Origin: Maledivibacter sp.
GTDB lineage: Bacteria; Bacillota; Clostridia; Peptostreptococcales; Caminicellaceae
DNA: 64,000 nucleotides
Reading direction: 5' to 3'
Assembly: GCA_025210375.1 (NCBI GenBank)
Contig: JAOASB010000004.1
Location: 62,001-126,000, forward strand
A program made the position numbers and the translations under genes. Positions within the stretch are counted from its first letter, which is position 1. Each line of letters starts with the position of its first letter. Below, one piece after another: positions 45,262 through 54,272 of the stretch. The notes under the pieces were generated by a model. That model did not search any database. It was given only the letters and a program-made list of their open reading frames with translations, and was not told the origin of the DNA.

Positions 45262-45904
45262 TTACTATCCTATTATGCTTGATATAAGGAATAAGAAATG
45301 TAAAGTTATAGGTGGGGGAAGGGTTGCCGAAAGGAAGGTAGCTTCTTTGATATCTTATGGTGCAGCCGTTGAGGTAATAAGCCCCTTAGTCTCTGATAAG
45401 CTTCTGGAGTATTATGGGCAAGGAAAAATCAACTTAAAACAAAGGCAGTATATATATGGTGATTTAGAAGATAGTTATTTAGTTTATGCAGCCACTGATG
45501 ATGAAAATGTAAACCAAGCTTGCTTAAAGGAATGCAGAGAAAGGGAGATTTTCTTAAACGTAGTGGATAGTCCGGATATGTGTGATTTTATCGTTCCAGC
45601 AAATATTAACAGGGGGCATCTAAATATAACTATATCCACTAATGGGAAAAGTCCAATGCTTTCTAAAAAAATTAAAGAAGAGCTTGAGAAATTATTCCCA
45701 GAGGAGTACAGGGAGTATCTAGATGCATTGGGAGAATTAAGGCATAGGGTGAAAATGGAAGTGAAGGATATCAATAAAAGAAGAAAGATATTTTACAATC
45801 TAGTATATTCTGATATATTTGATAGATATTTAAAGGGTGAAGTGGCAGATTTGAAAAAGGAGCTGTATGCTTTATATTTAAATGCCTGCAAGGAGTTGAT
45901 ATGA
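45254..45904 (+). CDS. Precorrin-2 dehydrogenase / sirohydrochlorin chelatase (Met8/CysG-N type)
   Basis: This NAD-dependent dehydrogenase turns precorrin-2 into sirohydrochlorin and in relatives also inserts metal. YYPIMLDIRNKKCKVIGGGRVAERKVASL is the family start, with GGGRVA as the Rossmann loop. VYAATDDENVNQA and the SUMT-independent C-terminal helical part end at residue 217. The usual active-site region ISTNGKSPMLSKKIKEELE is present. ATG at 45254 behind AAGGTGAG is the start; GTG at 45245 is within that site. Since no cbiK or cbiX is found here, this protein may supply the cobalt chelatase activity, which is inference. Confidence 0.88.
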   Translation: MDNYYPIMLDIRNKKCKVIGGGRVAERKVASLISYGAAVEVISPLVSDKLLEYYGQGKINLKQRQYIYGDLEDSYLVYAATDDENVNQACLKECREREIFLNVVDSPDMCDFIVPANINRGHLNITISTNGKSPMLSKKIKEELEKLFPEEYREYLDALGELRHRVKMEVKDINKRRKIFYNLVYSDIFDRYLKGEVADLKKELYALYLNACKELI

Positions 45905-46837
45905 ATGGCAAAAAAGGAAATAATAATAGGAAGTAGGGCAAGTAAATTAGCCCTTACTCAAACTAATATAGTAATAAATGAGCTAAAAAAACATTATCCC
46001 CAAATAGACTTTAAGATAAAAGAAATAAAAACAATAGGAGATAAGATACTAGACAAAACCTTAGATAAAATAGGGGGAAAGGGTCTTTTTGTAAAGGAGA
46101 TTGAAGCTGCTTTACTAAAGGGTGATATAGATATCGCCGTTCATAGTATGAAGGATGTACCCAGTGAGTTCCCTGAAAATCTAGAGATATCTGCAATAAC
46201 TAAAAGGGAAGATGCTAGGGATGTATTGATAACAAAAGAAAATAATTGTTTTTATGAACTGAAGGAAGGTGCAGTAATTGGAACAAGCAGCCTTAGAAGA
46301 GGGGCTCAATTAAGGGGACTTAGGGCTGATGTGAAGATTGTACCTGTTAGGGGTAATGTCCAAACTAGGATAAATAAAATAGATGAGATGAATTTAGATG
46401 GTGTGATACTTGCAGCAGCGGGTTTAAATAGATTGGGTTTAGAAGATAGTATATCGGGGGCCTTTGATACACATGAAATTGTTCCTGCCGTAGGCCAGGG
46501 GGCTCTTGGTATAGAAACTAGAAAAAATGATTTTTTTATTAAAGATGTGGTATCGAAAATTAACCATAAACATACGGCAATTACTATTAATGCAGAAAGA
46601 ACCTTTATGAGAATATTAAATGGTGGATGTCATGTTCCTATCGGAGCATATGCCTTCATAGAAGGTGAAAAGCTAAAAATGATAGGTTTGGTTGCAGAGA
46701 TAGATGGAAGTAAAGTGATAAAGGTTTCTGGTGAAGATGAGATTGAGAATTATATGGCATTAGGGGAAAAAATAGCTAAAGAAGTTTTAGCCAAGGGTGG
46801 AAAAGAGATTCTAAATTCCTTAGAGGATGGTGAATAA
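45905..46837 (+). CDS. hemC: Hydroxymethylbilane synthase (porphobilinogen deaminase)
   Basis: This enzyme polymerises four porphobilinogens on a dipyrromethane cofactor. IIIGSRASKLALTQTN is the family start. DIAVHSMKDVPSEFPE, IGTSSLRRGAQL, VPVRGNVQTRINK and the cofactor Cys in LNGGCHVPIGAYA are all present. It has 310 residues. ATG at 45905 follows the previous stop without a gap, and the next gene follows it likewise. Confidence 0.96.
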   Translation: MAKKEIIIGSRASKLALTQTNIVINELKKHYPQIDFKIKEIKTIGDKILDKTLDKIGGKGLFVKEIEAALLKGDIDIAVHSMKDVPSEFPENLEISAITKREDARDVLITKENNCFYELKEGAVIGTSSLRRGAQLRGLRADVKIVPVRGNVQTRINKIDEMNLDGVILAAAGLNRLGLEDSISGAFDTHEIVPAVGQGALGIETRKNDFFIKDVVSKINHKHTAITINAERTFMRILNGGCHVPIGAYAFIEGEKLKMIGLVAEIDGSKVIKVSGEDEIENYMALGEKIAKEVLAKGGKEILNSLEDGE

Positions 46838-48352
46838 ATGAGCAAAAAGGTATATTTAGTAGGGGCTGGACCGGGAGACTATAAGCTTATTACCTTAAAG
46901 GGGCTTGAATGTATTGAAAAGGCAGATGTTGTTCTATATGATAGGTTGATTAATCCTAGGCTTTTAAAATATGCTAAGGAGGATGCAGAAATCATATATG
47001 TTGGTAAAGCCCCAAATGCCCATTCCTATTCCCAAGAAGAGATAAGTAAGCTTATTTTAGATAAGGCCCTTGAAGGCAATATTGTGACAAGACTTAAGGG
47101 GGGAGATCCCTTTGTATTTGGGCGAGGTGGAGAAGAAGCCCTATTGCTTACTGAAAATAATGTGGAATTTGAGATTGTACCAGGAATAACATCGGCAATT
47201 TCAGTGCCAGCCTATGCAGGGATTCCAGTAACCCATAGAAATGTCAGTTCATCATTTCATGTTATTACTGGACATGAAGACCCACTAAAGGAAGAATCTT
47301 CTTTAGATTTTCATGCATTGGGAAAACTAAAGGGAACCCTTATATTTTTGATGGGGATTAGAAATATTGATAGCATATGCAAAAATCTGATTCAGCATGG
47401 ACAGCCTAAGGAAAGACCTGTAGCTGTTATTAGAAGGGGTACTACGGCTGAACAAGAGATGTTGGTTGGGACTCTAGAAGATATAGCACAAAAAATAAAG
47501 GATAATAATTTTAAAAATCCCGCCATTATTATTGTGGGTGAAGTAGTAAATCTATGGGAGACGCTAAGCTGGATTGATAAAAAAATATTATTTGGGAAAA
47601 GGGTTTTGGTAACACGTACTCGTCTACAAGCTAGTAAACTATCTGAGAAAATTGAGGGTTTAGGTGGAGAAGCCGTAGAGTTTCCTACCATAGAGATAAC
47701 TCCAAATGAAGATTATTCAGAAATAGACAAAGCAATAGGCGAGATAGAAAAATATGACTGGATTATATTTACTAGTGTAAATGGTGTTAAATTCTTCTTT
47801 GATAGAATGAAGAAGCTAAAATTTGATATAAGGCTTTTAAAAAATGCAAAGCTATGTGCAATTGGCCCTGCCACGGCAAATGAATTGAGTCAGATGGGTT
47901 TAGTAGTAGAGTATATTCCAGAGGAATACAGGGCTGAAAGCATAATAGAAGTATTAAAGGATAAAATTGAACCCGGCGATAATATTCTTTTACCTAGAGC
48001 AGATATAGCCCGTAAAGTATTGGAAGAAGAGTTAGTTAAGCTTGATGTTAATGTAGACAATATACATGTTTACAAGACCATTATTCCTAAGCATCAAAGA
48101 GGAGAGCTGTCTAATATATTGAAGAGTAAATCAATTGATGTAATTACATTTACCAGTTCTTCTACGGTTAAGAATTTCTGTAAGATACTTGGTGAGGACA
48201 ATATGAATCTATTAGATGATATACTTATAGCGGCTATAGGCCCTATAACTGCCCAGACTGCATATGAATTAGGGATCAAGGTAGATATAGAGGCAAGGGA
48301 ATATACCATTGATGGGTTGGTGGATGCTATCATCAACTACTATAGTAACTAA
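46838..48352 (+). CDS. cobA-hemD: Uroporphyrinogen-III C-methyltransferase fused to uroporphyrinogen-III synthase
   Basis: This is a fusion of two steps. Residues 1-245 are the SUMT domain: VYLVGAGPGDYKLITLKG, VVLYDRLINP, RLKGGDPFVFGRGGEEAL and VVPGITS-like EIVPGITSAISVPAYAGIP. Residues about 255-504 are the HemD domain: KRVLVTRTRLQASKLSEKI, WIIFTSVNGVKFFF, AIGPATANEL and ITFTSSSTVKNF. It cyclises hydroxymethylbilane and dimethylates uroporphyrinogen III to precorrin-2. The fusion is common in Clostridia. It begins directly after the hemC stop. Confidence 0.95.
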   Translation: MSKKVYLVGAGPGDYKLITLKGLECIEKADVVLYDRLINPRLLKYAKEDAEIIYVGKAPNAHSYSQEEISKLILDKALEGNIVTRLKGGDPFVFGRGGEEALLLTENNVEFEIVPGITSAISVPAYAGIPVTHRNVSSSFHVITGHEDPLKEESSLDFHALGKLKGTLIFLMGIRNIDSICKNLIQHGQPKERPVAVIRRGTTAEQEMLVGTLEDIAQKIKDNNFKNPAIIIVGEVVNLWETLSWIDKKILFGKRVLVTRTRLQASKLSEKIEGLGGEAVEFPTIEITPNEDYSEIDKAIGEIEKYDWIIFTSVNGVKFFFDRMKKLKFDIRLLKNAKLCAIGPATANELSQMGLVVEYIPEEYRAESIIEVLKDKIEPGDNILLPRADIARKVLEEELVKLDVNVDNIHVYKTIIPKHQRGELSNILKSKSIDVITFTSSSTVKNFCKILGEDNMNLLDDILIAAIGPITAQTAYELGIKVDIEAREYTIDGLVDAIINYYSN

Positions 48353-48413
48353 TAATACACCAAATTTTGTAGTAAAAGTAATTTTAAGATAATATAGATT
48401 AGGGGGACATATT

Positions 48414-49133
48414 ATGAAGGGTAAATTTTATGGCATAGGCGTTGGCCCAGGCGATCCAGACCTGTTAACGATCAAAGCGAAGAAAATACTTGATGAGGTC
48501 GATATTATCCTTGCACCTGAGACTAAGGATGGAAAGGGTAGCACAGCTTTAAATATAGCTAAACCCCATTTGAATGAGGATGTTGAGATCATAGAAAGAA
48601 AATTCCCAATGACTTATGATGTAGATGTTCTAAATAAGTCCTATGATGAGATTTCAGATTTCATTAAGGAGCTTGTAGATGAGGGAAAAAGAATTGCTTT
48701 TTTGACCCTTGGCGATCCTATGGTTTACAGCACATATATCTATCTTTTTAAAAGATTGAGGCTAAAGGATGTTGAGATGGAAACTATACCTGGCATTACT
48801 TCCTTTTGTGCAATAGCCAGTAAAGTAGGCGTTCCCCTTGGTGAGAATGAAGAAACTATAGCCATAGTTCCTTCTGTTTACTATGAAAAGGGAAATGAAA
48901 AATTAGAGAAAATACTTGATAGTATAAATAATATAGTATTTATGAAAGCAAGTGGTGAGATTGATGAGCTTATAGATGAGTTAGAAAGCACTGGTCATAA
49001 GGAGGGTTCTGTGTTTGTCTCAAGACTTGGATTAAATGATGAAGTTATAGAAAATGATATAGAAAAAAGAAGAGGTATTAAAAATAATTATCTTTCTACC
49101 TTGATTGCAAAGAAAAGCATAAAAGCAAGGTAG
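48414..49133 (+). CDS. cbiL: Cobalt-precorrin-2 C20-methyltransferase
   Basis: This tetrapyrrole methylase methylates C-20. [20 protein letters not shown] is the family start. [33 protein letters not shown] and [20 protein letters not shown] follow, the last typical of CbiL/CobI. It has 239 residues. ATG is preceded by AGGGGGACA after a 61-nt spacer, the largest gap since cbiD, so a minor internal promoter is possible but not recognised. Confidence 0.95.
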   Translation: MKGKFYGIGVGPGDPDLLTIKAKKILDEVDIILAPETKDGKGSTALNIAKPHLNEDVEIIERKFPMTYDVDVLNKSYDEISDFIKELVDEGKRIAFLTLGDPMVYSTYIYLFKRLRLKDVEMETIPGITSFCAIASKVGVPLGENEETIAIVPSVYYEKGNEKLEKILDSINNIVFMKASGEIDELIDELESTGHKEGSVFVSRLGLNDEVIENDIEKRRGIKNNYLSTLIAKKSIKAR

Positions 49134-49156
49134 GTTCTTTATATGGAGGTGTAGTG

Positions 49157-50137
49157 ATGCTAGTAAATAGACCAAGAAGACTTAGAGCAAATCCCCAGAT
49201 TAGAAGTCTTGTAAGGGAGACACAGCTTAATGTCGATGATCTAATATATCCTATTTTTTTAGTTGAAGGTACAAATATTAAAAAAGAGATTTCCACATTA
49301 CCAAACAATTATCATTTTTCCATAGATATGATCAAGGAGGAAATAGAGGAATTAATTGAGCTGGGAATAAAATCTGTAATGTTATTTGGTATACCAAAGG
49401 ATAAAGATGAATTTGGTAGTGAAGCATACAATGAAGATGGGATAGTGCAAAGAGGAATTAAAGAAATAAAAAAAATTACTAATGAAATGTTGGTTATAAC
49501 CGATGTCTGTATGTGCCAGTATACTGATCATGGCCATTGCGGTATTATTAATGGGACAGAAGTTGACAATGATTTGACCTTAGAATATTTAGCCAAGATT
49601 GCTTTATCCCATGTAAAAGCTGGAGCCGATATGATCGCTCCTTCCGATATGATGGATGGTAGGGTAGCAGCTATAAGAGAAATACTAGATAATAATGGAT
49701 ACTCAAATATATCAATTATGTCCTATAGTGCAAAATATGCTTCTGCATTCTATGGACCCTTTAGGGCAGCGGCTGATTCAGCTCCACAGTTTGGAGATAG
49801 AAAAACCTATCAAATGGATCCATGTAATTCCGACGAAGCTATACGTGAAGTAGAAATGGATATATTGGAAGGTGCCGATATTGTAATGGTTAAGCCAGCC
49901 CTTTCCTATTTAGATATAATAAGAAGAGTTAAGGATAATTTTAATCTTCCCATCGCAGCATATAATGTAAGTGGGGAATATGCCATAATTAAAGCGGCTG
50001 CCAAGGCTGGTTTGGTAGATGAAAAAATGATTGTAAAAGAAATGATAACTAGCATTAAGAGAGCTGGAGCAGATATAATAATTACTTATTTCGCCAAGGA
50101 TTTGGCAAAATGGATTTTAGAAGAAAAGGTTAAATAA
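49157..50137 (+). CDS. hemB: Delta-aminolevulinic acid dehydratase (porphobilinogen synthase)
   Basis: This enzyme joins two 5-aminolevulinates to porphobilinogen. [19 protein letters not shown] is the family start. The zinc-type cysteine cluster is in [14 protein letters not shown], and the Schiff-base lysines are in [16 protein letters not shown] and [10 protein letters not shown]. It has 326 residues. ATG at 49157 lies 7 nt after GGAGGTG; the ORF could begin at GTG 49154, which is closer. Confidence 0.96.
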   Translation: MLVNRPRRLRANPQIRSLVRETQLNVDDLIYPIFLVEGTNIKKEISTLPNNYHFSIDMIKEEIEELIELGIKSVMLFGIPKDKDEFGSEAYNEDGIVQRGIKEIKKITNEMLVITDVCMCQYTDHGHCGIINGTEVDNDLTLEYLAKIALSHVKAGADMIAPSDMMDGRVAAIREILDNNGYSNISIMSYSAKYASAFYGPFRAAADSAPQFGDRKTYQMDPCNSDEAIREVEMDILEGADIVMVKPALSYLDIIRRVKDNFNLPIAAYNVSGEYAIIKAAAKAGLVDEKMIVKEMITSIKRAGADIIITYFAKDLAKWILEEKVK

Positions 50138-50158
50138 AATTGAGAGAATAGTAATTTA

Positions 50159-50264
50159 ATATAGATATTCCAGTTGAACAATTAATTTATACACATCAAA
50201 AATCCCTAGAAGCATCGGATATTTTGAGATGTATAAATTAAGCTTAACTTTGGGAAATCTATAT
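50159..50264 (+). repeat. Family A palindromic MITE-like repeat, full copy
   Basis: This 106-bp imperfect palindrome is framed by ATATAGAT and ATCTATAT. It aligns with 17883-17987 over its whole length with about a dozen differences, and it differs mainly at paired positions so the fold is kept. It begins 21 nt after the hemB stop and ends 60 nt before hemL, so it lies inside the tetrapyrrole operon. Confidence 0.88.
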
Positions 50265-50324
50265 ATTTACTTTGAATTAAAGGGTGAACTATTCTTGTAA
50301 TGTATATATTAGGGAGGTAATTAT

Positions 50325-51614
50325 ATGAATTTTTTAAAATCTGAGAAAGCCTTTGAAGAAGCAAAAAGGTATATTCCAGGGGGGGTAAATAGTCCTGTAA
50401 GAGCCTTTAAATCTGTTTCTGTTAACCCTCCATTTATAAAAAAGGGTAAGGGTTCAAGGATATATGATATAGATGATAACATGTATATTGATTATGTTGG
50501 TTCATGGGGACCTTTAATTTTAGGTCACTGCCATGAGCAGGTTATGGAGGAGTTAAGAAGGGTATTAGAAACAGGGACAAGCTTTGGGGCTCCCACTGAG
50601 AAGGAAACCGAGCTTGCAAAGCTAATATGTGAGGCTGTACCATCCGTGGAAATGGTTAGAATGGTTAACTCAGGGACGGAGGCTACTATGAGTGCCCTAA
50701 GACTTGCCAGGGGATATACTAAGCGTGATCTTATTGTAAAATTTATAGGTAACTACCATGGCCATTCCGATAGCTTATTAGTTAAAGCAGGGTCTGGGGC
50801 ACTAACCCATGGGGTTCCCGATAGTCCAGGAGTACCGGCGGATATTGTAAAGAATACTATATCAGCAAAATACAACGATATAGAGGGAATGAAAAGTATT
50901 TTTAAGGCCCATGGAAATAATATAGCTGGGGTGATTATTGAGCCTGTTGCAGGAAATATGGGGGTAGTACCAGCAACTCAAGAGTTTATGGATTTCCTAA
51001 GAAATATCACTAAGGAATATGGTTCACTGCTTATTTATGATGAAGTGATGACAGGCTTTAGGGTTGCTTTTGGTTGTGCCCAAAGCCTTTATAATATAGT
51101 TCCTGATATTACATGCTTTGGTAAGATAATAGGAGGAGGACTTCCCGTAGGAGCATATGGTGGACGAAGGGACATTATGTCTAAGATGTCCCCGGCTGGA
51201 CCTGTTTACCAAGCGGGAACTTTATCTGGAAATCCCTTGGCTGTTGCTGCGGGCTTGACTAATTTAATAATATTAAGGGATAATCCTAAAATATATGAGG
51301 ATTTGGAAGTGAAATCAAAGCTTCTTGAGGAAGGTTTTAGAAAAAATTCAGAGGAAATTGGAATAAAAACGGTATCCAATAGAGTTGGGTCAATGCTATG
51401 TACGTATTTTACTGATGAAGAAGTAAAGGACTATGATTCGGCTGTAAAGAGTGATACAGATAAATTCACTAAGTATTTTGAAGAAATGCTAAAGCAAGGA
51501 ATTTATTTAGCTCCATCACAATTTGAAGCTTCTTTTGTTTCAGCCTCCCATACTATAGAAGACATAGAAAAGACTATCAAAGCTAATTACAATGCTCTAA
51601 AGAAGCTAGTATAA
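50325..51614 (+). CDS. hemL: Glutamate-1-semialdehyde 2,1-aminomutase
   Basis: This PLP enzyme turns glutamate-1-semialdehyde into 5-aminolevulinate. [15 protein letters not shown] is the diagnostic start. [45 protein letters not shown] and the PLP-lysine region [18 protein letters not shown] follow. It has 429 residues. ATG follows GGGAGGTAATT. It is the last recognisable tetrapyrrole gene of the operon. Confidence 0.96.
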   Translation: MNFLKSEKAFEEAKRYIPGGVNSPVRAFKSVSVNPPFIKKGKGSRIYDIDDNMYIDYVGSWGPLILGHCHEQVMEELRRVLETGTSFGAPTEKETELAKLICEAVPSVEMVRMVNSGTEATMSALRLARGYTKRDLIVKFIGNYHGHSDSLLVKAGSGALTHGVPDSPGVPADIVKNTISAKYNDIEGMKSIFKAHGNNIAGVIIEPVAGNMGVVPATQEFMDFLRNITKEYGSLLIYDEVMTGFRVAFGCAQSLYNIVPDITCFGKIIGGGLPVGAYGGRRDIMSKMSPAGPVYQAGTLSGNPLAVAAGLTNLIILRDNPKIYEDLEVKSKLLEEGFRKNSEEIGIKTVSNRVGSMLCTYFTDEEVKDYDSAVKSDTDKFTKYFEEMLKQGIYLAPSQFEASFVSASHTIEDIEKTIKANYNALKKLV

Positions 51615-51638
51615 ATAGCATTGTGACATTTTTGATAG

Positions 51639-51667
51639 TTGTAAAATGTACTTTTAATTAATATACT
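51639..51667 (+). promoter_or_regulatory. Possible sigma-A promoter of uppP
   Basis: TTGTAA and TATACT are separated by 17 nt and lie 39 nt before the uppP start. No terminator for hemL is seen between, so read-through is also possible. Confidence 0.5.
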
Positions 51668-51705
51668 TATAAAGTAAATCTTAAACCATAATTCGGAGGT
51701 ATGAA

Positions 51706-52488
51706 ATGATAATCAAAGCAATTATTCTAGGAATTATTGAGGGTTTAACTGAGTTTTTACCGGTTTCCTCCACAGGACATTTAATTATTGCGAATAGGTA
51801 CTTGAATTTTACAGGGAGCTTTGCTAATGCCTTTGCAGTAGTTATTCAAGTTGGAGCTATATTTGCAGTAGTGCTTTATTTTAAGGATAAAGTGTTCCCA
51901 GAGTTTGGTAATAAAAGAAGAATGGCAGAGTATATATATCTATGGACAAAGGTAGTAGTTGGTGTTATTCCGGCAGTAATTTTGGGATTGTTATTCGATG
52001 ATTATATTGAAGAACACTTCTTTAATCCCACTACAGTTGCAGCGGCTTTAATTTTTGGAGCTATTCTGTTGCTTTTAGGAGAAAGGGGTCAAAAAAAAGC
52101 AAGGGTGATATCTGAAAAACACATTTCATATAAGCAAGCCTTTATAGTAGGTATAGCTCAATGTATGGCACTTTGGCCAGGAATGTCACGTTCAGCATCT
52201 ACAATAATCGGAGGACTATTTGTTGGATTTTCAAGAAAGGTTGCAGCAGAATTTTCCTTCTTCCTAGCTATTCCAACACTAATTGGAGCGGCTATTCTAA
52301 AGCTATTCAAAATGGGTTTAGACTTTACAAGCTACGAATGGCTTGTATTAGCAGTAGGAACCTTTGTTTCCTTTGTGGTGGCATACTTTGTTATCGCCTT
52401 CTTTATGAACTATATAAAAAAGAGAAAGCTGTCACCCTTTGCATACTATAGAATAATTCTTGGGATCATAGTTTTATTAGCAGTATAG
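51706..52488 (+). CDS. uppP: Undecaprenyl-diphosphatase
   Basis: This membrane phosphatase of the BacA family recycles undecaprenyl pyrophosphate for peptidoglycan synthesis and can give bacitracin resistance. The catalytic motifs EGLTEFLPVSSTGHL (residues about 10-24) and ALWPGMSRSASTIIGG are both present. It has 260 residues with seven to eight membrane helices. ATG follows CGGAGGTATG. It is followed by the family C structured element, whose last part may act as terminator. Confidence 0.95.
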   Translation: MIIKAIILGIIEGLTEFLPVSSTGHLIIANRYLNFTGSFANAFAVVIQVGAIFAVVLYFKDKVFPEFGNKRRMAEYIYLWTKVVVGVIPAVILGLLFDDYIEEHFFNPTTVAAALIFGAILLLLGERGQKKARVISEKHISYKQAFIVGIAQCMALWPGMSRSASTIIGGLFVGFSRKVAAEFSFFLAIPTLIGAAILKLFKMGLDFTSYEWLVLAVGTFVSFVVAYFVIAFFMNYIKKRKLSPFAYYRIILGIIVLLAV

Positions 52489-52495
52489 ATTAAAA

Positions 52496-52697
52496 GAGTA
52501 AAAAGTGTCTAGAGACGCTTCAGATTGTTGACCAAGTCAACAAGATGGCAGGCTGCCTAACAATTCGAAGTTCGAGGTGTGCTGAAACCGAGAGGCCGTA
52601 GCGTATACAGACATACGTAAGGGTTCTTGGCCTAGGCAACAACGAAGAAATTCGGGTTTGTCAACAGCCTGAAGCGTCTAGGGGCGCTTTTACTTTT
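52496..52697 (+). repeat. Family C structured element, about 200 nt, GC-richer than surroundings
   Basis: The outer arms 52501-52523 and 52669-52691 pair over 23 positions with two mismatches and three G-U pairs. Inner hairpins include TTGTTGAC with GTCAACAA, GGCAGGCTGCC, and CGTAT-ACAGAC-ATACG (52602-52617). The composition is close to half GC while the window is far lower. A truncated relative is at 30471-30522. No CDS is supported. It could be a structured RNA or a palindromic mobile element. The rest of the spacer up to 52810 holds nothing else I recognise. Confidence 0.65.
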
Positions 52698-52810
52698 CTA
52701 AACATATAGACAAGATTTTGGATCTAAAAGAGAGACTACAAAACTTGGAACGTAGAACCTGCAACTAAAATACGTCCATAGACCCATTTGACTTGGAGGA
52801 TAGAATAGAA

Positions 52811-54259
52811 ATGAAAAAAATTAAACTAAGAACTCTAATTATGATTTCCTTATCGGTTCTAATAATACTTTTTGGGGCTCGTCCTTTTTTAGAGAAAAAG
52901 CTTGATAAATTAGATATTTTTGATAATGGAGAGTATTTAGTTAATTTTATTGATAACTCAGATGTTAGAATTAAAATGAATAGCTATGCTAAAAGAATTA
53001 TTTCTCTTTATCCAGCACACACAGAGAATTTGTTTTCTTTAAATTTAGATAAGGAGATTATAGGGGTGAGTAAAGCTGATAACTTTCCCTTAGGAGTTCT
53101 CAAAAAGAAAACCTATGATTACGAAGGTGATCCTGAAAAAATTTTGGGGGCAAATCCAGATTTAGTTTTAATTACTCCATTTATTGAAAAAGAAAATCCC
53201 GGGTTTGTTAAAACCCTAAGGAGAGCAGGAATTAATGTTGTTTCTTTATACCCAATGGATTTCAAAGATTTTTCCCATTATATAGAGACGTTAGGCATAC
53301 TTACGGGAAAGAAAAATACAGCAAAGATATTAGTACAGAACTTCAATGGACAAATACAAGAAATCGAAGCAATGACTAAGGATATAGACAATAGAGTCAA
53401 GGTGTTTTTAGAGACATCTGAAATAGAATATGACACAATACTTCCTAACTCCTTTGCCGCAAAGGCTATGGAACTAGCTGGAGGAACTAATATAGCAGGA
53501 GATGCATCAAAGGTAGATGATAGGGTTCCAATTGCTTCTTTTGGCAAAGAGAAGCTTCTAGATAATGCAGATAATATAGATATCTATCTATCCCAAAGAG
53601 GGGGAACCTTCTCTGGGGGAAATACTCACTCCATATTAATAAGACCTGGCTTTGATAAAATAAAGGCTGTTAAAAACATGGATATTCATAATATCCACGA
53701 GAGACTTGTATTTCATCCTACCTTAAGATACATCAAAGGAGTTAAGGAACTTTGCAGAATCTTTTATCCAGAAATCTTTGATGATATAAATCCTTATGCC
53801 TCTGAAAATTACATGCCACGAGGATTGCTGGCAGAAGTCCTAATAAAATATGCCCATAAAAGTATTTTTGTGCCTACATCAAAATATTATAAAGGTGAAT
53901 ATGAGGTACATGTATACGGATTTTTTGAGGACGTGCCATTAGATCACGAGAGATTTGATTTTATTGAAACCGCTGTTTTAGCTGGATACATTGATAGCTT
54001 CAAGGTTGATGATTTAGAAATGTTTTATCCTGAAAAACATGTAACTCGGGATGAACTGGCTAAGGCGGTTTACCTTTTAGGGGATATATCCAAGAAAAAA
54101 TTTCATAAACCCATAAAGGATTTGGATAAAATAGAAAATAAGAAAATAGTACAAGCTTTAGTGGATAATAGCATATTTGAGCTTAAGGATGGATACTTTT
54201 ATCCTAAGGAATATGTGAGTATAAATGAAGTTATAAGAGTTCTTTATAAATTACAATAA
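52811..54259 (+). CDS. Membrane-anchored BtuF/FepB-like substrate-binding protein with C-terminal SLH repeats
   Basis: This 482-residue exported protein has one N-terminal membrane segment (about residues 8-25) and no lipobox Cys. A helical-backbone metal-chelate binding domain (TroA/BtuF-like, about 45-320) follows: KRIISLYPAHTENLFSL, GDPEKILGANPDLVLITPF and MELAGGTNIAGDA are typical blocks. The C-terminal third shows S-layer homology repeats. The clearest runs from FEDV at about residue 377 to FYPEKHVTRDELAKAV; a second ends in FYPKEYVSINEVIRVL, and an earlier degenerate one ends in YMPRGLLAEVLIKYA. A corrinoid, haem or siderophore ligand is likely from the family and the B12 context. ATG at 52811 lies behind TTGGAGGA. 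The neighbours encode an ABC-2 transporter and not BtuCD. Confidence 0.8.
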   Translation: MKKIKLRTLIMISLSVLIILFGARPFLEKKLDKLDIFDNGEYLVNFIDNSDVRIKMNSYAKRIISLYPAHTENLFSLNLDKEIIGVSKADNFPLGVLKKKTYDYEGDPEKILGANPDLVLITPFIEKENPGFVKTLRRAGINVVSLYPMDFKDFSHYIETLGILTGKKNTAKILVQNFNGQIQEIEAMTKDIDNRVKVFLETSEIEYDTILPNSFAAKAMELAGGTNIAGDASKVDDRVPIASFGKEKLLDNADNIDIYLSQRGGTFSGGNTHSILIRPGFDKIKAVKNMDIHNIHERLVFHPTLRYIKGVKELCRIFYPEIFDDINPYASENYMPRGLLAEVLIKYAHKSIFVPTSKYYKGEYEVHVYGFFEDVPLDHERFDFIETAVLAGYIDSFKVDDLEMFYPEKHVTRDELAKAVYLLGDISKKKFHKPIKDLDKIENKKIVQALVDNSIFELKDGYFYPKEYVSINEVIRVLYKLQ

Positions 54260-54272
54260 GGGGGATATGGCA

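Noticed and set aside
52161-52451. Open frame of 96 codons on the + strand inside uppP
   Set aside because: It is out of frame within uppP, which has all its catalytic motifs; the product has no family features.
52560-52660. Family C element as a tRNA or a group II intron fragment
   Set aside because: It contains GTTCGAGG-like and ATTCGGG strings, but no acceptor, anticodon or D-arm arrangement, and no intron domain V/VI hairpin or reverse transcriptase is visible.
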